DNA of 12,679 bases, taken from NCBI GenBank assembly GCA_035494855.1, contig DATJGR010000299.1, positions 1-12,679 of the forward strand. Reading direction: 5' to 3'. Position numbers and translations under genes: made by a program. Positions 5,193-12,014 of this stretch are shown one piece after another. The notes under the pieces were generated by a model. The model searched no databases. It saw only the letters and a program-made list of their open reading frames with translations, and was not told the origin of the DNA. This DNA is from DATJGR01 sp035494855 (lineage in GTDB: Bacteria > Pseudomonadota > Gammaproteobacteria > Pseudomonadales > Azotimanducaceae). The first letter of the stretch is position 1. The number at the start of each line of letters is the position of its first letter.

Positions 5193-6863
5193 ATGGACAG
5201 ACACCAGATCATCGCAGAGCTGACGGGCACGGGCGGTGCATTCGAGACGCGCGAAACGACGGTCGTTGGCGTGCCGATGAAGGTGTATGCCAATGCGCCG
5301 CCGTCGATGCGCGCGGTGTTCGAATCGACGCGTGCGTTCGCCGACCGGGAATTCCTGATTTACGACGACGAACGCTGGACCTACGCCGACCTGCACCAGC
5401 GCGTTCGCGCGCTCGCCCATCTGCTGCACGAACGCGGCATACGTAAAGGCGACCGCGTGGCGATCGGCATGCGCAACTATCCCGAATGGGTACTGGCGTT
5501 CTGGGCGTGTCAGGCGATCGGTGCGGTTGCCGTGACGTTGAATGCATGGTGGACCGGCGACGAACTGAACTATGCGTTCGAAGACTCTGGCGCGCGCGCC
5601 GCGATACTCGACGGCGAACGCGTCGAACGCATCGCGCCGTACCTGTCGAAACTGCCGCTCGAAGTGGTGCTGGGCGTGCGCGACGCGGTCGGTTCGCCGC
5701 ACGCGGAATCGCTCGACGACGCGCTGACAGACTATTTCGACCGCGACGCGCTTCCCGACGTCGAGGTCGGCCCGGACGACTACTCGACGATCATGTACAC
5801 GTCAGGCACCACCGGTCGCCCGAAAGGCGCGCTCGCGACGCATCGCAATCACGTCACCAACCTCACGAATACGTTTCTCGGCGGCGCGGTATCGGCGCGG
5901 CTCGCGGGCATCACGCCGCCGGCGAATCCACCGCAATCCGTGTCGCTGCAGACCTTTCCGTTCTTCCACATCGGCGGTTTGAGTGGCCTGTACGTGAACA
6001 GTGCAATGGGGGCGAAGGTCGCGCTCATGTACAAGTGGCAACCCGATCAGGCGCTCGAACTGGTGCAGCGTGAACGCGTATCGTCGATCGCGGGCGTGCC
6101 GACGGTGGTGCGCCAGCTGCTGGAGCGCGCGAAAGAACGCAAGCTCGAGCTGGGTTCGCTCGCCGGCATCGCGTCGGGTGGCGCGCCGGTGCCGCCGGAC
6201 CTGATCGACGCCATCGGTTCGCAATTCGCGAAACGCGTTGCTCCGGGCAACGGCTACGGCCTCACCGAAACGACATCGGCGATCATCAGTAATGGCGGCG
6301 CCGATTACTTCGCGCGGCCGGACAGCGTCGGCAGAACCGTTCCGGTGGCCGAAGCGCGCGTGGTCGACGATCGCGGCGTGGACGTGCCCGATGGACAGAT
6401 CGGGGAGATCTGGATCAAAGGGCCGAACGTCGTGCAGGGCTACTGGAACAAGCCCGAAGCAACGGCGGAAGCGTTCACCGATGGCTGGTTCCACACAGGC
6501 GATCTCGGTTATCGCGATCCGAGCGGTTTCTTCTACGTGGTCGATCGAAAGAAAGACGTGGTGATCAGAGGTGGCGAAAACGTCTATTGCGCCGAGGTGG
6601 AAGCGGTTTTGTTCGAACACCCGGCAATACAGGACGTCGCGATCATCGGTCTGCCGCATCGCATGCTCGGCGAAGAAGTGGTGGCGGTGATCGAGGCGCG
6701 GCCGAACCACACGATCGACGCGGAGGAAATTCAGGCGTTCGTCGCAACGCGGCTCGCGCGTTTCAAAGCGCCGACGAAGGTGCTGATTTCCGACGGGCCG
6801 CTGCCGCGCACGGCGACCGGCAAAGTGCTGAAGCGGGAGCTCAAACAAAAATACTCGGTGTGA
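5193..6863 (+). CDS. Acyl-CoA synthetase (class I adenylate-forming AMP-ligase)
   Basis: A 556-residue ANL-superfamily ligase with all core motifs: the phosphate-binding TSGTTGRPKG (203-212), GYGLTETTS (354-362), WFHTGDLGYRD (432-442) with the ribose-binding Asp437, DRKKDVVIRGGENVYCAEVE (451-470) with hinge-region Arg452, and PRTATGKVLKREL (538-550) with catalytic Lys544. It would activate a carboxylic acid with ATP to the acyl-adenylate and then to the CoA thioester in the cytosol. The N-terminal region (GVPMKVYANAPPSMRAVFE, 26-44) resembles ligases of actinobacterial and proteobacterial lipid or steroid clusters, but the substrate is not predictable. ATG at 5193 has AGGAAGGA just upstream. 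It is divergent to the VOC/crotonase operon, which would process its product, and is followed after 35 bases by a lipoprotein gene. Confidence 0.93.
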   Translation: MDRHQIIAELTGTGGAFETRETTVVGVPMKVYANAPPSMRAVFESTRAFADREFLIYDDERWTYADLHQRVRALAHLLHERGIRKGDRVAIGMRNYPEWVLAFWACQAIGAVAVTLNAWWTGDELNYAFEDSGARAAILDGERVERIAPYLSKLPLEVVLGVRDAVGSPHAESLDDALTDYFDRDALPDVEVGPDDYSTIMYTSGTTGRPKGALATHRNHVTNLTNTFLGGAVSARLAGITPPANPPQSVSLQTFPFFHIGGLSGLYVNSAMGAKVALMYKWQPDQALELVQRERVSSIAGVPTVVRQLLERAKERKLELGSLAGIASGGAPVPPDLIDAIGSQFAKRVAPGNGYGLTETTSAIISNGGADYFARPDSVGRTVPVAEARVVDDRGVDVPDGQIGEIWIKGPNVVQGYWNKPEATAEAFTDGWFHTGDLGYRDPSGFFYVVDRKKDVVIRGGENVYCAEVEAVLFEHPAIQDVAIIGLPHRMLGEEVVAVIEARPNHTIDAEEIQAFVATRLARFKAPTKVLISDGPLPRTATGKVLKRELKQKYSV

Positions 6864-6898
6864 CGCAACGTAACTTGATCGTTGGGGGGAGAAACGCG

Positions 6899-7336
6899 AT
6901 GCGAGTTCTGTTGGTTGGCGTGTTGGTGCTGGTCGCCTCGTGCGGCGATCCGATCATGATCCTGCCCGGTGGGGCGCTCAAAGGAACGACGGCGACGGCG
7001 CCTGCGGACTGGTCGTCGGTCGCGGGGGTCAAGACGATTCAGGTCGAGTTCCGCCCGAAGGACCCGTACTCGCACAACATCTGGGGCGTGGGCATCGGTA
7101 AGGATCTGTACATTGCGACCGGCGCGAAGGGAACGCGCTGGACGCCGTTCATCGCGGATGATCCGAACGTGCGCGTGCGCATCGGCACCGACCTGTTCGA
7201 TCTCACGGCGGTGCCGGTCACCGACGAAGCCGAGCGCGCGCGCGTGGCCGAGGCGTATACCAAAAAGTACGACGTGAAAGCTGACGACAACTGGGTGGCG
7301 GCCGGACTGATCTACCGGCTTGACCGGCGCACCTGA
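6899..7336 (+). CDS. Small predicted lipoprotein, DUF2255-like
   Basis: A 145-residue protein starting at ATG 6899, chosen because it gives a clean lipoprotein signal: MRVLLVGVLVLVASC, with VASC as lipobox and Cys15 as the lipidation site. The residue after the Cys is Gly, which does not signal inner-membrane retention, so an outer-membrane location is likely. The mature part carries IWGVGIGKDLYIATGAKG (61-78), RWTPF, VRVRIG (91-96) and VTDEAERARVAEAYTKKY (107-124), a pattern I associate with DUF2255, a small split-barrel family related to FMN-binding proteins. Its function is unknown. GGGGGGAG lies about seven bases before the start, and it sits 35 bases after the acyl-CoA synthetase, so it is probably co-transcribed. 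The family assignment is moderate; the lipobox is clear. Confidence 0.75.
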   Translation: MRVLLVGVLVLVASCGDPIMILPGGALKGTTATAPADWSSVAGVKTIQVEFRPKDPYSHNIWGVGIGKDLYIATGAKGTRWTPFIADDPNVRVRIGTDLFDLTAVPVTDEAERARVAEAYTKKYDVKADDNWVAAGLIYRLDRRT

Positions 7337-7475
7337 TCCCGGGCCGACATTTCGCATCCGTTCGGACCCGATCGCTCCAGGAGTGCGACGAGTTCCGTCG
7401 CGTCGTCGGACCAGGCACCCTTCAGGCAGCAACGTCGCGCAATTCGTCCATCCATCGCTTGTCGATCTTGGAAGT

Positions 7476-7499
7476 GAGCACCGGCGCGGGCCGGTGCTC
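7476..7499. terminator. Hairpin between convergent genes, probable bidirectional terminator
   Basis: GAGCACCGGC (7476-7485) and GCCGGTGCTC (7490-7499) form a perfect 10-bp stem with a GCGG loop. It lies 10 bases past the stop of the minus-strand outer-membrane gene and about 140 bases past the stop of the plus-strand lipoprotein, where a terminator is expected. On the minus strand only a weak pyrimidine stretch follows (ACTTCC), and on the plus strand TTCG follows, so a classic U-tract is missing and efficiency is uncertain. Confidence 0.55.
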
Positions 7500-7509
7500 T
7501 TCGAAGGTC

Positions 7510-8124
7510 TTACATGCCGCGGAAGTTCGCGCGCAAACCGACGCCGTAGGTCGTCGTGTTGTCGCCGACGGTAAAGCCGCCGGTCATCGCGAACATATCG
7601 GTGAAGTGATACATGACTTTGCCGCTGAAAGCCGTTTCGTCTTCGTTGGCAACATCCGTGTAGTCGATGCCGCCATCGAGCTCGAGACGCGGCGTCAACA
7701 TCGCGCGTATGCCCGCGCCCAAGCCGTAACCGTCGTCATCGACGTTCCCGAACGAACCCGCGTCGATCTCCGTCGTGATCCAGGTCAATTGGGTGACCAA
7801 GTCGACCGTCGGATTGAGCGGGAAGTGCATCCCCCCACCGAGTTCGAGCGTCTTCACGTCCACATCGACGTTGAAGTCGGAGTCGATACTGCCGTCCTGG
7901 TAGCTGCCAACCAGATTGAACATGTCGTTCAGCGCGAACGAGCCTTGCAGTGCAAGCGCGTCACCATCGGCTTGGAAATCGTCGAACTCGACGTGCGCGT
8001 AGCCCGCTTCCATGAACGTGTAGTTCGGTCCTTGTTCCGAGGCGGCCGCGGCATTGGCGAGTAACACGCCGCCGAGGACCGTCGAGGTAAACACGCCGAC
8101 ACACTTCAGTTGAGACAAAATCAT
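7510..8124 (-). CDS. Outer-membrane beta-barrel protein
   Basis: A 204-residue secreted protein. Residues 1-28 look like a Sec signal peptide: a hydrophobic stretch followed by ANAAAA, with cleavage before SEQG. The mature part alternates hydrophobic and polar residues in amphipathic strands, for example YTFMEAGYAHVEF (35-47), LALQGSF (57-63), VKTLELGGGMHF (90-101), GYGLGAGIRAML (132-143) and YGVGLRANF (193-201). This fits an eight-stranded barrel of the OmpW/OmpA-like beta-barrel domain class. There is no OmpA peptidoglycan-binding domain. Such proteins are often structural or allow passage of small hydrophobic molecules; a role in substrate uptake for the neighbouring catabolic genes is only conjecture. 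The ribosome-binding site GAAGGG lies about seven bases before the ATG. It ends in FRGM rather than the usual terminal aromatic residue. Confidence 0.82.
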   Translation of the reverse strand: MILSQLKCVGVFTSTVLGGVLLANAAAASEQGPNYTFMEAGYAHVEFDDFQADGDALALQGSFALNDMFNLVGSYQDGSIDSDFNVDVDVKTLELGGGMHFPLNPTVDLVTQLTWITTEIDAGSFGNVDDDGYGLGAGIRAMLTPRLELDGGIDYTDVANEDETAFSGKVMYHFTDMFAMTGGFTVGDNTTTYGVGLRANFRGM

Positions 8125-8384
8125 TGAGGAACCCTTCGTTATCAGTACGGTTGCGGAGGCTAGCGATCTACGGACGGCGCAGTTGTGACGCAGGCAGCGA
8201 AGTCCGGTCGCCGTCAGAAGCTCCGCGAAGGACCGCTCCCACGGAGTGCGCAGCGCATCACGCCTGCGCCGAGGCCTCGATTCATATTGGACAATGTTCT
8301 AACGAAGGGAATGAGGGCGTTCCCTGCCCAATCTAGCGTGATCTAACGTGATCTACGGTGATAAGAAATGCGTGTCAGATCTTC
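8125..8384. promoter_or_regulatory. Leader/promoter region of the outer-membrane protein gene, with tandem repeats
   Basis: This 260-bp gap holds no gene. It lies downstream of the Rieske gene and upstream of the outer-membrane protein gene, both minus strand. Visible elements are the GAAGGG ribosome-binding site next to 8124; an imperfect inverted repeat CTCCG/CGGAG (8221-8225 with 8242-8246); the symmetric ATTGGACAAT near 8286-8295; and three tandem 10-bp repeats at 8331-8360. The word GATCTACGG occurs at 8165-8173 and again at 8350-8358. No promoter with good -35 and -10 boxes was recognised, but an independent promoter is likely given the gap length. Confidence 0.4.
8331..8360. repeat. 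Three tandem 10-bp near-repeats (ATCTAnCGTG type)
   Basis: The three units are ATCTAGCGTG (8331-8340), ATCTAACGTG (8341-8350) and ATCTACGGTG (8351-8360), followed by a partial unit AT. The 10-bp period places each unit on the same face of the helix, as expected for cooperative protein binding. The array sits just after the Rieske stop codon, about 205-235 bases upstream of the outer-membrane protein start. Chance repetition in a short stretch is possible. Confidence 0.5.
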
Positions 8385-9563
8385 TCAGGCAGACTGCGAC
8401 GACGCGATCGGCACCACCGGTGCCACGCCGAGCGTCTTCACCGGCACGCCGAGCAGGCCGTGCAGATTCTTGTGGAAATGCACGATCGCTTTTTCGAAAT
8501 AGCCGTACGTGAAGTGCTCGTTCGCGCCGCTCGCGATGCCGTTCTGAATGCCACGAATCACCGCCGCGTCTTCCTTGCCGCCGGTGTCGCTGACGAACTC
8601 GGCGTCGCGTGTCGCTTTCGCGCCGGCACCTTCGTTCACCGCGTCACCGCGGTTCGTCAGCCGGTATGTGTGAAAGCGGGTTCTTCCGGTCGTCAGCGGT
8701 TCCAGCACCGACATCGTCGTGTGGTTCGAAAGCACCGCGAGGATCACGTTCGGGAACAGGTGATAGACGTACGTGACATAACCGGCAATGTCGCGCTGTT
8801 CGGGCGGCAACGCCCTGAGCTTTTCGATGCGCCTGAACGGAAACGTCACGCGGCTGTTGCGGCCAAACGTTTCGATCAGCGTCAGATTGTCGTAGCCGTA
8901 CGGGAAGAATGTCGTCTTGTGCGTGGGCTTGATGTGATAGCCCTCGAGGTTCGCCTCCATGAACAGTTTCCAGTTCACGTCGGAGACGTTCTCGTTGGCA
9001 GCGAAGATGCGCTGGTCGGCGCCGATCAGATCGGGCAGACCGTCGAGCGCGCCCTCCGATGCCGCGCCAGGAAGCTGCGTGACGAACACGAGCCCGCATT
9101 TCTCTTCGGCGTGCACCGGCACGAGACCGTGCTCCGCTTTGTCGACGTCGGGAAATCCCCGATCGTGCGGAATGTGGTGAAGGCGACCGTCGAGCCGATA
9201 CGCCCAGCCGTGGTAGCCGCATACGAACGCCTTCGTGCAGCCATTGCCTTCGGCGAGACGCATGCCCCGATGCCTGCACGCATTGCGAAACGCGCGCACG
9301 CGACCGTCGTCGTCGCGCACCACCACGAGCGGCGTTCCGGCCGCGCTGCGCGCGACGTACGAACCCGCCTCAGGTAGTGCGGCCGACGGACAGAACGGGA
9401 TGGGAAGGCGGCGCAGCAGGTCGAGTTCGGCGCCGAAGCGTTGCTCGGAGCGGTAGTTCACCACCGGCTCCCGCCAGGTTTCGGTGCCCATGTCGGTGGA
9501 TCGGGCGTCGATGTGATCGAGTACGCGCTGGCAGACGGCGCGGTCGTCTAGCAGTGATTCCAT
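8385..9563 (-). CDS. Rieske non-heme iron oxygenase, alpha subunit
   Basis: A 392-residue oxygenase with an N-terminal Rieske domain and a C-terminal catalytic domain. The [2Fe-2S] ligands are Cys96 and His98 (NACRHRG) and Cys115 and His118 (CGYHGW), 16 residues apart. The mononuclear iron site is FMEANLEGYHIKPTH (201-215) with His210 and His215; the probable third ligand is Asp332 in KEDAAVIRGIQNG. The acid that links the Rieske and mononuclear sites, Asp205 in naphthalene dioxygenase, aligns with Glu207. Such enzymes dihydroxylate, monohydroxylate or demethylate aromatic and other substrates and need a reductase and often a ferredoxin, neither of which is in the window. The ATG at 9563 has only a weak upstream ribosome-binding site. 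The gene diverges from the EF-G gene across 293 bp. The substrate is not predictable. Confidence 0.92.
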   Translation of the reverse strand: MESLLDDRAVCQRVLDHIDARSTDMGTETWREPVVNYRSEQRFGAELDLLRRLPIPFCPSAALPEAGSYVARSAAGTPLVVVRDDDGRVRAFRNACRHRGMRLAEGNGCTKAFVCGYHGWAYRLDGRLHHIPHDRGFPDVDKAEHGLVPVHAEEKCGLVFVTQLPGAASEGALDGLPDLIGADQRIFAANENVSDVNWKLFMEANLEGYHIKPTHKTTFFPYGYDNLTLIETFGRNSRVTFPFRRIEKLRALPPEQRDIAGYVTYVYHLFPNVILAVLSNHTTMSVLEPLTTGRTRFHTYRLTNRGDAVNEGAGAKATRDAEFVSDTGGKEDAAVIRGIQNGIASGANEHFTYGYFEKAIVHFHKNLHGLLGVPVKTLGVAPVVPIASSQSA

Positions 9564-9856
9564 GGCGTGTCGCGTCGGAACTCGTTATCGGGATGATCCG
9601 CCCGGCCGCCCAGGGTCGCAAGGAGACCCGCGGCGACGCGCGAGCGCCGCCTCGTCGGAATCAGTGATGGACGGTGTCTGGCACCGCTCATCACTCATTC
9701 CGTACTTCACATTTTCGGACGACGCGCTGCAGCAACTTCTTGATCTGACTAGACATAACCATGTACATTCCGCGCTCGTTTTTTCAAGCACGTCGCGATC
9801 GCGCCCACCCGGCCGAGTTCACTGGCGTAACCAAAGACTTCAAACAGGGCTAAATC
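9564..9856. promoter_or_regulatory. Divergent intergenic region between the Rieske and EF-G genes
   Basis: This 293-bp region holds no supported gene. It contains the palindrome at 9658-9700 (listed separately) and a possible weak plus-strand promoter for the EF-G gene: TTGATC (9740-9745), an 18-base spacer, then TACATT (9764-9769), each matching the sigma-70 consensus at four of six positions. This would give a leader of about 80 nt. The CAGGGC ribosome-binding site (9845-9850) precedes the GTG start. The Rieske-side promoter was not recognised. Confidence 0.35.
9658..9700. repeat. Palindromic hairpin, core GGTGTCTGGCACC
   Basis: The arms 9658-9676 and 9682-9700 are complementary at 16 of 19 positions (inner AGTGATG and CATCACT perfect), centred on T9679. 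The core GGTGTC-T-GGCACC (9673-9685) is a close relative of GGTGCC-A-GGCACC at 171-183, while the outer arms are unrelated. Conserved pairing with differing arm sequence suggests selection on structure or a common origin of the core. It lies between two divergent genes, so it is not an operon terminator. Confidence 0.65.
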
Positions 9857-11989
9857 GTGGCTAGGCAAAAAGAGCTCAAGCTTTACCGCAACATCGGCAT
9901 CATCGCGCACATCGACGCTGGCAAGACGACGACCACCGAACGCGTGCTGTATTACACCGGCAAGAAGCACCAGATCATCGAAGTGCACGACACCAAAGAC
10001 GGCAAGGCGAGCACCACCACCGACTACCTCGAACAGGAACGCAAACGCGGCATCACGATTCAGAGCGCCGCGGTATCCGCCGAGTGGAAGGGCTACCAGA
10101 TCAACGTCATCGACACGCCCGGACACGTCGACTTCACGATCGAAGTGAACCGCAGCTTGCGCGTGCTCGACGGTGCAGTCGTCGTATTCGACGGCGTTGC
10201 CGGAGTCGAACCGCAAACGGAAACGAACTGGCGGCTCGCCAACCAGTACAACGTGCCGCGCATCTGCTATGTCAACAAGATGGACCGCATGGGCGCGAGC
10301 TTCGCGCACTGCGTGAAAGGCATCCGCGAGCGGCTCGGCGCGAACGCGGTGCTGTGTCAGATCCCGATCGGCAGCCAGGACGAGTTCGTTGGCATGGTCG
10401 ACCTCGTGGCCGGCTGCGGCTACGTCTGGGATTCCGACGACAAAGACGCCGAGTGGGAAACGGTTCCGCTCGATCAGCTGAAGGGTCGGTTCAAGTTTGC
10501 GTTGCCGACAGACCAGGAATGGATCGATCGCATTCCGGAACTGCGGCAGGAAATGCTCGAGACCGCGCTCGCGATGGACGACGACGCGTTCATGCACCTC
10601 GTCGAAACGGGTGAGTTCGATCCGGCCGTTCTGAAGGCGTGCATCCGTAAGGGCTCGGTGAGCGGCAAGCTCATTCCGGTGCTGTGCGGCTCGTCCTTCA
10701 AGAACAAAGGCGTGCAGCAGCTGCTCGATGCAGTAATCGATTACCTGCCGTACCCGGGCGAAAACGGCGGCATTTCGCTGGTGGACGAGGACGGTAACGT
10801 CATCGGCGAACAGAAGGTGACCGACGATGCACCGGCGCGCGCGCTGGCGTTCAAGGTGATCAACGACCAGTTCGGCTCGCTGACGTTCATTCGCATCTAC
10901 TCCGGCGTGATCAAGAAAGGCGATTCGCTGGCGAACGTCACGCGCAGCAAGAAAGAGCGCGTCGGACGGATCGTCGAAGTACAGGCGAACCAGACGAAAG
11001 ACATCGAAGAAGCACGCGCCGGGGACATCTGCGCGCTGGTTTCGATGCGTGAAACGGAAACCGGCGACTCGCTGTGCGACCCGGCGCATCCGGCGCTGCT
11101 CGAACGCATGCGTTTTCCCGATCCCGTCATCAGCGTGGCGATCGAACCGAAATCGCGCGGCGACTCCGACAAGCTTTCGGCGGCGTTGTACAAGATGGTG
11201 AAAGCCGACCCGTCGCTGAGGCTCAACGTCGATCACGAGACGGGCCAGACGGTACTGCGTGGCATGGGCGAGTTGCACCTCGAAGTGACGATCGACCGCA
11301 TGCGCACCGAGCTCGGCGTGGAAGCGGCGATGGGCAAGCCGAAAGTCAGCTTCAGAGAAGCGTTCGGCAACCCGGTCGAACACATCTATACGCACAAGAA
11401 GCAGACCGGCGGTTCGGGCCAGTTCGCCGAAGTCAAAATCTCGTTCGAACCCGCCGAAACGGGTTCCGGCATCGAGTTCATAGACGAGATCGTCGGGGGG
11501 CGCATTCCGCGCGAGTTCATTCCGTCGGTCGAACACGCGATCAACACCGAGTCGAAGAGCGGCCAGATCGCCGGTTACGAAGTGGTGGACTTCAAGGCGC
11601 GTCTGCTCGACGGCAAGTTCCACGAGGTGGACAGCTCCGCGCTCGCATTCGAAATTGCCGGTCGGGCCTGCTTCCGCGAAGCGCACAAGCTGAGCCGTCC
11701 GAAGTTGCTCGAGCCGATCATGCGCATCGAGGTGGTGATCGAGTCGACGTACCTGGGCGACGTCATCGGCGACATCAACCGGCGCCGCGGACAGGTCACG
11801 GAGCAGGGTCAGAAAGGACCGTCTGCATTCGTGCAAGGCTACGTGCCAATGGCGGAAATGTTCGGTTACATTAGCTTCCTGCGGTCTGCCACCAGCGGTC
11901 GCGGTACGTTCACGATGGAGTTCGATCGCTACGCCGAAGTGCCGCAGGGTATGGTCGACGCGATCCTCACCAAGAACGGTCGTTCCTGA
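9857..11989 (+). CDS. fusA: Translation elongation factor G (mitochondrial-EFG1/spdEFG1-like type)
   Basis: A 710-residue, full-length EF-G, the GTPase that translocates tRNA and mRNA on the ribosome. GTP-binding motifs are AHIDAGKTTTTE (17-28), RGITI (64-68), DTPGH (86-90) and NKMD (140-143). Domain II starts near APARALAFKV (325-334); domain III has MGELHLEV (470-477); domain IV has GKPKVSFRE (493-501), HKKQTGGSGQF (513-523) and FHEVDSS (588-594) with tip His589, equivalent to E. coli His583; domain V ends with EMFGY (667-671). GTG is the 5'-most start because an in-frame TAA lies two codons before it (9851-9853). Switch I (HDTKDGKASTTTDYLEQE, 44-61) is about five residues longer than in E. 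coli EF-G, and several blocks resemble human mitochondrial EF-G1. It is not in a str operon (no rpsL, rpsG or tuf), so it is probably a second paralogue. Confidence 0.93.
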   Translation: MARQKELKLYRNIGIIAHIDAGKTTTTERVLYYTGKKHQIIEVHDTKDGKASTTTDYLEQERKRGITIQSAAVSAEWKGYQINVIDTPGHVDFTIEVNRSLRVLDGAVVVFDGVAGVEPQTETNWRLANQYNVPRICYVNKMDRMGASFAHCVKGIRERLGANAVLCQIPIGSQDEFVGMVDLVAGCGYVWDSDDKDAEWETVPLDQLKGRFKFALPTDQEWIDRIPELRQEMLETALAMDDDAFMHLVETGEFDPAVLKACIRKGSVSGKLIPVLCGSSFKNKGVQQLLDAVIDYLPYPGENGGISLVDEDGNVIGEQKVTDDAPARALAFKVINDQFGSLTFIRIYSGVIKKGDSLANVTRSKKERVGRIVEVQANQTKDIEEARAGDICALVSMRETETGDSLCDPAHPALLERMRFPDPVISVAIEPKSRGDSDKLSAALYKMVKADPSLRLNVDHETGQTVLRGMGELHLEVTIDRMRTELGVEAAMGKPKVSFREAFGNPVEHIYTHKKQTGGSGQFAEVKISFEPAETGSGIEFIDEIVGGRIPREFIPSVEHAINTESKSGQIAGYEVVDFKARLLDGKFHEVDSSALAFEIAGRACFREAHKLSRPKLLEPIMRIEVVIESTYLGDVIGDINRRRGQVTEQGQKGPSAFVQGYVPMAEMFGYISFLRSATSGRGTFTMEFDRYAEVPQGMVDAILTKNGRS

Positions 11990-12014
11990 TAGCTAAGGGC
12001 CTGCAAAACCGTCC

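Noticed and set aside
5802..6848. A 348-codon minus-strand open frame within the acyl-CoA synthetase
   Set aside because: It is antisense to the conserved ANL motifs and shows no domain of its own.
7335..7373. Imperfect inverted repeat over the lipoprotein stop codon, considered as a terminator
   Set aside because: The arms GATCCCGGGCCGA and TCGGACCCGATC pair only with bulges, the loop is 14 nt and no T-run follows. The hairpin at 7476-7499 is a better candidate.
7337..7475. Search for a small gene between the lipoprotein and the hairpin
   Set aside because: The frame across this stretch has no ribosome-binding site and runs into sequence antisense to the outer-membrane protein gene.
8215..8250. 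Possible REP-type element (minus strand GTGGGAGCGG...) in the outer-membrane protein leader
   Set aside because: Only CTCCG/CGGAG pairs and the rest does not form a convincing stem; similarity to known gammaproteobacterial REPs is too vague to call.
9779..9784. T6 run before the EF-G gene as part of a terminator
   Set aside because: No stem precedes it within a useful distance, and it lies between divergent genes.
9749..11836. A very long open frame on the minus strand opposite the EF-G gene (695 codons)
   Set aside because: It is the antisense shadow of a highly codon-biased GC-rich gene. Its translation is rich in Arg, His and Val with no recognisable domain, whereas the plus strand encodes a full EF-G.
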